Source of the DNA: RGIG7213 sp045636245 | GTDB lineage: Bacteria > Bacillota > Clostridia > Oscillospirales > CAG-272 | Reading direction: 5' to 3' | NCBI GenBank assembly: GCA_045636245.1 | Contig: JAZTXA010000010.1 | Span: 1 to 5,778, forward strand | DNA length: 5,778 bases | Part shown: piece by piece, positions 1 through 5,323 of the stretch | How the letters are laid out: every line of letters begins with the position of its first letter | Numbering within the stretch: position 1 is the stretch's first letter | Position numbers and translations under genes: made by a program | Notes under the pieces: model-generated | The model's database searches: none | Told to the model about the DNA's origin: nothing | The model's input: the letters and a program-made list of their open reading frames with translations, nothing else

Positions 1-125
1 TAGGGGCGTGATTCAAGCAGTTGGCAAAGCTAACTGCAATCCACCCGTTTGAAACCCGTTTTTGTTTGTTTTATGCGGGACGTCTGATTCGCAAAGCGAA
101 TTAATTGGACGCTCGTCCCCTACGG
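1..125. repeat. Structured intergenic repeat with TAGGGG/CCCCTA ends (left edge cut by window)
   Basis: The block opens with TAGGGGCGTG (1-10) and closes with CGTCCCCTACGG (114-125), so the ends are inverted copies of a CCGTAGGGG-type terminus; the first CCG would lie just outside the window. Inside are two hairpins. One is a 9-bp stem 17-25/29-37 with an AAA triloop and one G-T pair. The other is a compound hairpin with outer stem GGGACG/CGTCCC (77-82/114-119) and inner stem ATTCGC/GCGAAT (87-92/96-101), again with an AAA triloop. The octamer ACCCGTTT occurs twice, at about 43 and 54. There is no coding potential. It resembles the non-coding interspersed palindromic repeats common in gut Clostridia (recalled, not searched). 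It lies just downstream of the minus-strand operon and, read from that strand, could form RNA structure in the 3' tail, but no T-tract makes a classic terminator. Confidence 0.6.
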
Positions 126-176
126 AATAAATGGGATAATACTGTTTTTGTCCATTTCATTCGCGGCGGTGCCGTT

Positions 177-806
177 TTATTTAAAATATCCCGATATAAA
201 ATCACCGAGGATATTTGCAATTCTTTTATACCCGAATTCGCTCGGGTGGACACCGTCACGCAAAAAGACCTTATGGTTTGCCTCATTTATTCCCGACAGC
301 GTGCGCATATCGCATATGGGAAAACCGACACGCTCTGCAACCTCTTTTACACCTTTATAATAATCGTAAAGCGTATGACCTACGGCGTTTTTTGTGTCAA
401 ATGCCCCGTATTTTGCTGTCACCCCGTCATATTCCGAATATCTGTAAATGGGTGTTACATAAAATGTCAAGGCTTTCGGATAACGCTCGGACACCGTCAG
501 CATCGTTTTGCGAAGGCTGCCGCAAAAATTGTCACAAAGCCGTCCGTCGGGCTCTCCAAGCGGCACACCGTAGTACCAGTCGTTTGTGCCCGCCCAGACA
601 ATTACAACATCAACATCCTCATACACGGGTGTATCGTGCACCGTGTCACACACAGAAAACGGATATTCTGAAGTAAGCGCGGCATAGTTTTGCGCATGAT
701 TTATCATTTTTTCAGCTCCCAAAAGAAGCCGCAGCGTTTCTTCAAATCCGCCTCTTGAAAAATTAGTTGTGGAAATACTGTCACCGAATATCAAGCAGTT
801 TTTCAT
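177..806 (-). CDS. SGNH/GDSL-family hydrolase (esterase/lipase-like), cytoplasmic
   Basis: A 209-residue protein of the SGNH/GDSL hydrolase superfamily, whose members hydrolyse esters, thioesters or O-acyl groups on lipids or sugars; the substrate here cannot be read from the sequence. Block I is the N-terminal FGDSIS with nucleophile Ser10. Block III is AGTNDW (72-77) with oxyanion Asn75. Block V is DGVHPSEFG (184-192), carrying the Asp184/His187 pair of the catalytic triad. The block II region, around NYAALTS (40-46), seems to lack the usual oxyanion-hole glycine. The length fits single-domain members. There is no signal peptide or membrane segment, so it is probably cytoplasmic. The ATG overlaps the TAA of the YfhO gene as TAATG. 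Only a weak, too-close GGTGAG precedes it, so translation probably depends on coupled reinitiation. It is the last gene of the operon; no convincing intrinsic terminator follows before the repeat at 125. Family call firm, function open. Confidence 0.88.
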   Translation of the reverse strand: MKNCLIFGDSISTTNFSRGGFEETLRLLLGAEKMINHAQNYAALTSEYPFSVCDTVHDTPVYEDVDVVIVWAGTNDWYYGVPLGEPDGRLCDNFCGSLRKTMLTVSERYPKALTFYVTPIYRYSEYDGVTAKYGAFDTKNAVGHTLYDYYKGVKEVAERVGFPICDMRTLSGINEANHKVFLRDGVHPSEFGYKRIANILGDFISGYFK

Positions 807-3766
807 TACTCACCGTCTGCCGCGCCATCGGCATTTTCCACCGCATCATCGGTATTTTCTGCAGGATCATCGGGTGTATCCTCACACATTTCCTCCTGTG
901 CCTGCTTCAGTGCTTCAAGGTGTCTGCTGTATGTCGATTCGGGTGAGTGTAAAAGTGCAAGTATCTCGTCTTTTCTCTTTTTGCGCTTCTTGAAATCGAA
1001 GATTCCGAGTACGATCAGAACCGTAATTCCGAACACACAAGCCACAGCACCTATTACAAAGCCTTGGGGGACATAGGACATTTCAACCGTATGTTCACCC
1101 TCAGATACTGTGAAGCAAAGGAGCGAGTCAAGCGACTTTTCAAGTTCAACCTTTTCACCGTCAACCTTAACTGTCCAGCCCTCGTCATAAGGGATAGACG
1201 TGAACACCGTTGTGTCGCCCTGTGCGATATTCATTGTACCTTTAATATGCGAATCGTCAAAGCTGTTTACTTTTATCTTACTCTTTGAAAGCTCTTCCAT
1301 GGCAGACTCAAACGCTTCTGTGTCAAAATAGAAGATATAGTCCTGATCTGCATAGAAGTAAAGGTCGTCAGCCTTCATATTAAGCTGAACTGTCACTTCG
1401 TGGCCCTTTTCGTATTCGCCGATGAGCAGAATACTGTGCGTTTCGTTTGTCATGTATGAGCCTTTGGAAACATACGTTCCGGAGCTGCCACCCGCAGGAT
1501 CGACATCCTTGACGCGGAGTGTCGTGTCACGGGGATATTTTGACGGGAAGTGGATATAAAGATCGCGCGTTTCCTCCATTGTGAACGTGTATTCGACATA
1601 TCCCTTTTCAGAACCGTTTACTGCATATTTCTTATGCGTATAACCGTCCGCATATGCTTCCCTGACACCGCTTGTATTTGTGTTTGTTATCTCAACGGGC
1701 TTATATATTTCAACATCGTAGCCGAGCATTGCCGAAACTATCTTATTGAGAATATCGGGAGCCGAATAGTCAATGACCTTGCCCTCTTCGTCCACCGCAT
1801 TCCAGTCATACTCCTTGATACCGTCGGAAACACCGTAAAGCATCGGCAGGGCATACTTGTTCATGTATGCGTAAATCTTTTTTGCATCATCGGGATTTGC
1901 CGATGTGGGATCAAAATTCTTTATGATACAGCCGTATTCCGACGGAACATCGGAGGGATCGTCCGTAAGAACATATTTGATACCGAGAAGCGAATCCCCC
2001 ACGGGGTTTGCGCCGACGTATCTTGACCAATGCGATTTTGAAGCATAGCCCATCTTGTTAAGAAGCGTTATGACAGATGCATTGAGGGTTGAGGTTGAGC
2101 CCGAAATACCCCTCATACGGAGCGTCATGTTATCGTTTACCTTACGGAAAACGGTTTTTTCCATTCTGTAAAGCGAGATATCCTTTTCCTGTATCTCCTT
2201 GGTAATTCCTTCCCATCTGTCGAAAAATTCAACGTAGCTTGTACGGGTGGAATAGTAAACGTCGTCGTGAAGCATAAACATATCGTATATGCCGTTTACA
2301 AACAGCTCAAAACATACGACACAGCAAAGAACTATCGGCGTGACACGGCTGTTTTTCTTCGTAACGCTCCACAAAAGGGCGACAAGCACACCGGTCATGA
2401 TTATCCAGAACCAGATGGTCAAAAGTATTCCCGGCTCATATCCGCCGCTTGTCTCGGCCTCGAGGTAAAGCCAATGGAATTCCCCGCCGTCCTCGCTTTC
2501 GACAAGCTTCTGTACCAAAACGGAAAAACCTATAAGGAATGCACCCGTGCCGAGAATAATTCGGTACATATGGGGCTTCAGATATCTGAACGCATCGTAA
2601 GCAAAAACGAGCACCAAGAAGCAGAACATAAAGCTGTAACGGTAATTAAGCCAGTTGGGCTTCTGCAGTCCGTGCCAGAAAAGGTCAATGGTAGAGCCTG
2701 TGAACGACAGCACCATAAATCCGAGTATGACACCGCCCATTATCTTCTGACGGCCCCTTATCTTGTCCGTCAAAAAGTAAGCGGGCAAAAGCAACAGCGA
2801 CAAAATTCCGCAGTAGATGAAGGGAAGCCCCTCCGGGCGCACCGTGTCATATGAGTTCGGCATCATCTGCGTTAAAATTTCAAGAAAGTCGAATTTTGCC
2901 TTGAATGTAAAGCTGGGATTTGAAAAATCGTTTTTACCGAATTCAAGGGAGTAGAATGTGGGCAGAATGATCACCGCCGCTATGGCTGCGGCAATTACCG
3001 AAAACATCGCCCACTTGTAAAATGCGAAGAAGAAACGGGGAAATTCACCCATTTTGTACGTCGAAACGTAGTAGTAAATAAAGTACACCACCACAAAGAT
3101 GGCAACCATAAAGCCGATATAGAAGTTTGCAATAAAGCAAAGGGCAAGCATTGACGTATATAAAACGAATTTGCCCCTGTCAACAAGCTCCTCAATACCG
3201 AGAATGATAAGCGGTAAGTAAATAAGGGCGTCCATCCACATCGTGTTCATCGCCTGTACAAACGCATAGCTTGACAGCGCGTACATTGTGGAGAACATTA
3301 TGACGTTAATAGGATTTGACGGCTTTCTTTTATGCAGATACCAGCCGAATGTAAGTCCCATGCTTCCGCATTTCAAAAGGGTGATGGCAAGAAGTGCTTC
3401 CGTTATGCCGTCCTCGGGAAAAAGCACGGTGAGAAGCGAAAACGGGCTTGCAAGATAATATGCGTAAATACCCGAAAACTCACCCGACAGCGACCTGTAC
3501 CACGTGTAAAACGGCGAGGAATCGCCCTGAAACACGTCACGGATTGCCTCAAAAAAGTACACATATTGACCGTTCAAGTCAAGCACAAGCACGGATTTTT
3601 CACCGAATGGATACACACCTCTGATGATGAATATTATCCACATCAGAAGAAGCGGCACCAAAAAGCATGCCATAAGATACAGTTTCGGCGAATCCATAAC
3701 AGCACCTACGGCTGATTTGCATTTTGCCAAAAGCGGGTTGTTCTTTCTAAATTCTGTTTGATTCAT
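806..3766 (-). CDS. YfhO-family polytopic membrane protein (predicted GT-C-type glycosyltransferase)
   Basis: A 986-residue membrane protein of the YfhO family. In Bacillus subtilis, YfhO is implicated in moving undecaprenyl-phosphate-linked sugar onto lipoteichoic acid, working with the CsbB-type enzyme; the acceptor here is unknown. The first membrane helix is at about 30-49. After it comes an extracytoplasmic loop with VLDLNGQYVYFFEAIRD (61-77), the conserved acidic motif expected for GT-C-like enzymes (Asp63). About a dozen further helices lie between roughly 100 and 492. A large extracytoplasmic domain (about 495-900) follows, including the family-typical GISGSTSTLNASV stretch (553-565) and a beta-rich end with YDEGWTVKVDG (860-870). 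A last helix (about 902-923) leads to a basic stop-transfer FKKRKKRK and a cytoplasmic tail ending in about 28 very acidic residues. The start is fixed by the ATGA overlap with dus and by GAGGAG four bases upstream. Strong family call; transferase role inferred. Confidence 0.9.
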   Translation of the reverse strand: MNQTEFRKNNPLLAKCKSAVGAVMDSPKLYLMACFLVPLLLMWIIFIIRGVYPFGEKSVLVLDLNGQYVYFFEAIRDVFQGDSSPFYTWYRSLSGEFSGIYAYYLASPFSLLTVLFPEDGITEALLAITLLKCGSMGLTFGWYLHKRKPSNPINVIMFSTMYALSSYAFVQAMNTMWMDALIYLPLIILGIEELVDRGKFVLYTSMLALCFIANFYIGFMVAIFVVVYFIYYYVSTYKMGEFPRFFFAFYKWAMFSVIAAAIAAVIILPTFYSLEFGKNDFSNPSFTFKAKFDFLEILTQMMPNSYDTVRPEGLPFIYCGILSLLLLPAYFLTDKIRGRQKIMGGVILGFMVLSFTGSTIDLFWHGLQKPNWLNYRYSFMFCFLVLVFAYDAFRYLKPHMYRIILGTGAFLIGFSVLVQKLVESEDGGEFHWLYLEAETSGGYEPGILLTIWFWIIMTGVLVALLWSVTKKNSRVTPIVLCCVVCFELFVNGIYDMFMLHDDVYYSTRTSYVEFFDRWEGITKEIQEKDISLYRMEKTVFRKVNDNMTLRMRGISGSTSTLNASVITLLNKMGYASKSHWSRYVGANPVGDSLLGIKYVLTDDPSDVPSEYGCIIKNFDPTSANPDDAKKIYAYMNKYALPMLYGVSDGIKEYDWNAVDEEGKVIDYSAPDILNKIVSAMLGYDVEIYKPVEITNTNTSGVREAYADGYTHKKYAVNGSEKGYVEYTFTMEETRDLYIHFPSKYPRDTTLRVKDVDPAGGSSGTYVSKGSYMTNETHSILLIGEYEKGHEVTVQLNMKADDLYFYADQDYIFYFDTEAFESAMEELSKSKIKVNSFDDSHIKGTMNIAQGDTTVFTSIPYDEGWTVKVDGEKVELEKSLDSLLCFTVSEGEHTVEMSYVPQGFVIGAVACVFGITVLIVLGIFDFKKRKKRKDEILALLHSPESTYSRHLEALKQAQEEMCEDTPDDPAENTDDAVENADGAADGE

Positions 3767-4740
3767 ATTTCTCCTCTTATCCGAAGCAGTGCTTCTTCTA
3801 AAATGATTTCCATTTCCTCGGACGTTTCGGCGCGGTTTATTTTCTCGCGCACAGAGCTTCCGCCCCTTATGCCTTTTGTATACCAGCCGACATGCTTGCG
3901 CGACTCAAAAACGCCGAGCGTGCCCTTTTGCTTTACAAGCGCACGCATATGATCACGCGCGGCAAGCAGCCTTTCCCCGGGTGCGGGCGGTGTGTACTGC
4001 CGTCCGTCAAGACATGCGTTTATTTCCTCAAAAACGAAAGGATTGCCGAGGGCTGCACGTCCCACAGCACCGCCGTCACAGCCTGTGTAGCGGAGCATTT
4101 CAATAAAGCTGTCAGCGTCTGTTATGTCGCCGTTTGCAATAACGGGAATTTTAACAGCACGCTTAACTTCTGCAATAACCTCACGGTCAACCGTGCCGTC
4201 AATGTACATATCCTCACGCGTTCTGCCGTGAACGCAGATGCACACAGCGCCCGACTCCTCGGCGATTTTTGCAATTTCAACGGCATTTTTGTGTGTTCTG
4301 TCAAAGCCTGCACGTATTTTTACCGTCACCGGTAAAGAGCAGGACAAAACAGTTTTTTCAATTATTTTTCCCGCCAAAACAGGGCTTTTCATAAGGGCAG
4401 AACCGTCGCCGCCGCCCACTATCTTTTTGACGGGACACCCCATATTTATATCAATGGCGCATGGGGGTACAGCCATTTTTTCAAGCGTTTTTGCGGCTTG
4501 CCCCATCATGTCGGGGTCATGCCCGAATATCTGAACGGCGCACGGGCCTTCATCGGGTGAAATTTCGGCAATTTCAAATGTTTTTTTATCCCCGTAGTGC
4601 ATTGCCGCTGCAGACACCATTTCCGTGGTCATGTATTCTGCGCCGTATTTTTTGTATATTTTTCTTGCCGTAATGTCGGTAACACCCGCCATAGGAGCAA
4701 GAAAAATTCCGTGTTTTAAAATAACATTTCCTATTTTCAT
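3763..4740 (-). CDS. dusB: tRNA-dihydrouridine synthase, DusB type
   Basis: A 325-residue FMN-dependent enzyme that reduces specific uridines of the tRNA D-loop to dihydrouridine using NADPH; cytoplasmic. The TIM-barrel landmarks are all present. FMN-binding LAPMAGVTD is at 14-22. NMGCPVKKIVGGGDGSALM (99-117) carries the catalytic Cys102. TVKIRAGFD (139-147) has Lys141, VHGRTRE is at 170-176, VIANGDI at 200-206, and the phosphate-binding GRAALGNPF at 227-235. The C-terminal helical domain contains RKHVGWYTKG, usual in DusB proteins, and the length is normal for the family. The ATG is preceded by GGAG (4751-4748) at a seven-base spacing. It is the first gene of the minus-strand operon, and its last codons encode the ribosome-binding site of the YfhO gene, with a four-base overlap. 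In other Firmicutes dus genes sit in varied housekeeping clusters, so pairing with an envelope gene need not mean a shared pathway. The Dus family is certain, the DusB subgroup likely. Confidence 0.93.
   Translation of the reverse strand: MKIGNVILKHGIFLAPMAGVTDITARKIYKKYGAEYMTTEMVSAAAMHYGDKKTFEIAEISPDEGPCAVQIFGHDPDMMGQAAKTLEKMAVPPCAIDINMGCPVKKIVGGGDGSALMKSPVLAGKIIEKTVLSCSLPVTVKIRAGFDRTHKNAVEIAKIAEESGAVCICVHGRTREDMYIDGTVDREVIAEVKRAVKIPVIANGDITDADSFIEMLRYTGCDGGAVGRAALGNPFVFEEINACLDGRQYTPPAPGERLLAARDHMRALVKQKGTLGVFESRKHVGWYTKGIRGGSSVREKINRAETSEEMEIILEEALLRIRGEI
3771..3776 (-). promoter_or_regulatory. Ribosome-binding site of the YfhO gene, inside the dus 3' end
   Basis: On the minus strand GAGGAG lies four bases before the ATG at 3766 and is read as part of the last dus codons (Arg-Gly-Glu). 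Together with the ATGA stop/start overlap it fixes the YfhO start and indicates translational coupling. Confidence 0.8.
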
Positions 4741-4747
4741 AATTAAA

Positions 4748-4765
4748 CTCCGTTAAATTATACCA
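4748..4765 (-). promoter_or_regulatory. Extended -10 promoter and ribosome-binding site of the dus operon
   Basis: On the minus strand TGGTATAAT (4765-4757) is a consensus extended -10 element (TGn plus a perfect TATAAT). No good -35 is seen at 16-18 bp, which extended -10 promoters can tolerate. The ribosome-binding site GGAG (4751-4748) follows at once. The predicted transcription start at about 4750 would fall inside GGAG, giving a leader of about ten bases with a truncated Shine-Dalgarno. Either this short leader is real or the main start lies further upstream. A second TATAAT sits at 4859-4854, also without a -35. Confidence 0.5.
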
Positions 4766-4788
4766 AAAGAATGTGAATTTATTGTTAC

Positions 4789-4828
4789 ACCGTACCATAA
4801 ATATTTATAATTATTGCCCCGATACGGT
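4789..4828. repeat. Inverted repeat enclosing a 12-bp AT palindrome upstream of the dus promoter
   Basis: The arms ACCGTA (4789-4794) and TACGGT (4823-4828) are perfect inverted copies. Between them lies the perfect 12-bp palindrome ATAAATATTTAT (4797-4808). The block lies about 25-65 bp upstream of the dus -10 hexamer, so it could be an activator or repressor site or an AT-rich UP-like element. Such AT palindromes also arise by chance, so the regulatory role is unproven. Confidence 0.35.
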
Positions 4829-4842
4829 AATTTTTCTTTTTT
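4813..4842 (+). terminator. Weak plus-strand terminator-like hairpin with T tract
   Basis: A six-pair stem with one G-T pair, ATTGCC/GGTAAT (4813-4818/4826-4831), is followed by an almost unbroken T tract to 4842. It reads on the plus strand, where no gene lies upstream, so it could only stop antisense or stray transcripts. The stem is weak and the site overlaps the palindromic zone; it may be a chance match. Confidence 0.22.
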
Positions 4843-4895
4843 AAGACCGACACATTATACCGTAGGGGCGTGCACCGCACGTCCGAATTGAACAG

Positions 4896-4936
4896 CCTTC
4901 CTCCCTCGTAAGCACGTAGTGCGTCGAGTTGGAAGG
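4896..4936. repeat. Nested hairpin within the composite repeat
   Basis: Three stems nest in register: CCTTCC/GGAAGG (4896-4901/4931-4936), CTCG/CGAG (4905-4908/4925-4928) and GCAC/GTGC (4912-4915/4919-4922) closed by a GTA triloop, with small internal loops between them. The flanking GGTGGCAACG and GGATGAGGTG resemble a repeat core I recall from many gut Clostridia genomes; this was not searched. Confidence 0.6.
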
Positions 4937-4993
4937 GTGGCAACGAGATTGGACGGATGAGGTGTCAGATTAAACGGATTTGAAACAGAATTA

Positions 4994-5101
4994 AGATAAT
5001 AGATAAAAGATAAAATTGAATAGATAACAGATATTTTCCCTGTATGTAATCCGGCGGAGCCGTTTATTATCTATTCTCTATTCTCTATTATTTATTATCT
5101 G
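4994..5101. repeat. AT-rich imperfect inverted repeat, about 37-bp arms
   Basis: The left arm (4994-5031) and the reverse complement of the right arm (about 5063-5100) align over almost their whole length with about six mismatches and one short gap. Both share AGATAATA and GAATAGATAA blocks. The loop of about 30 bases contains a small GC hairpin, CGGC/GCCG, around GGA (5052-5062). Transcribed from either strand it would fold into one long stem. Each arm is itself built from degenerate GATAA/GAATA units. Confidence 0.65.
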
Positions 5102-5219
5102 AATGGAATGGGTTTAAAGGGTCGTCGAGGGCGCCGACCCCTACAACGGTGTCACGTTGAATATGATGAATAAAAGCCCTTCCTTTTCAAATTTTTTACA
5201 ATATTATATATATAAACGG

Positions 5220-5248
5220 TTTAAAACACAGCTTTGATGCGGTATAAT
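5220..5248 (+). promoter_or_regulatory. Sigma-A-type promoter of the carboxypeptidase gene
   Basis: The -35 TTTAAA (5220-5225, four of six consensus bases) and a perfect -10 TATAAT (5243-5248) are 17 bp apart, the optimal spacing, with a very AT-rich stretch just upstream that may act as an UP element. Predicted transcription starts near 5255, giving an untranslated leader of roughly 70 bases. The promoter lies outside the composite repeat, about 70 bp past its right end. Confidence 0.65.
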
Positions 5249-5314
5249 GGTGAGTGGATTTATGTGATTTATTACGTATTCCTATATTTAAAAAAACGAG
5301 CCGTGAGGCAAAAC

Positions 5315-5319
5315 GGAGA
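5315..5319 (+). promoter_or_regulatory. Ribosome-binding site of the carboxypeptidase gene
   Basis: GGAGA lies four bases before the ATG at 5324 (five counting from the GGAG core). It supports this start, which also places a complete lipoprotein signal at the N-terminus. Confidence 0.7.
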
Positions 5320-5323
5320 AAAT

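Larger units (their letters stand above)
4860..5148. repeat. Composite intergenic repeat element (MITE-like or clustered palindromic repeats)
   Basis: The left end CCGTAGGGGCGTG (4860-4872) and right end CCCCTACAACGG (5137-5148) are inverted copies apart from three inserted bases at the right. Ten bases of the left end (TAGGGGCGTG) are identical to the first ten bases of the window. In order the block contains: a CGTGC/GCACG hairpin with ACC loop (4869-4881); a nested hairpin (4896-4936) followed by GGATGAGGTGTC; a long AT-rich inverted repeat (4994-5101); and GGGTCG/CGACCC (5119-5124/5135-5140). No transposase or open reading frame is present and no target-site duplication is obvious. It may be one non-autonomous element or several small repeats inserted side by side. 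Confidence 0.6.
4741..5323. other. Divergent intergenic region between dus operon and carboxypeptidase gene
   Basis: These 583 bases hold no supported gene. They comprise the operon promoter and AT palindromes (4748-4842), the composite repeat (4860-5148), an AT-rich stretch with a TATATATATA run (5149-5219) in which I see nothing else definite, and the promoter and leader of the plus-strand gene (5220-5323). Confidence 0.8.

Noticed and set aside
164..178. CGGC/GCCG hairpin followed by TTTT on the plus strand as a terminator
   Set aside because: The stem has only four pairs and the T run overlaps the stop codon of the minus-strand hydrolase gene. Read from the operon strand it has no T tract, so it cannot end that transcript.
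105..671. Plus-strand open frame of 188 codons opposite the SGNH hydrolase gene
   Set aside because: The opposite strand encodes a protein with clear SGNH motifs. This frame starts inside the repeat and its translation looks like antisense noise rich in Cys, His and Arg.
2267..2854. Plus-strand open frame of 195 codons opposite the YfhO gene
   Set aside because: It is a shadow of the YfhO coding sequence, has a low-complexity charged translation with no recognisable domain, and has no ribosome-binding site or promoter of its own.
4860..5148. Composite repeat as a CRISPR array or riboswitch
   Set aside because: There are no regularly spaced identical repeats with unique spacers. The hairpin block is not placed as a leader for either gene and matches no riboswitch class I can recognise.
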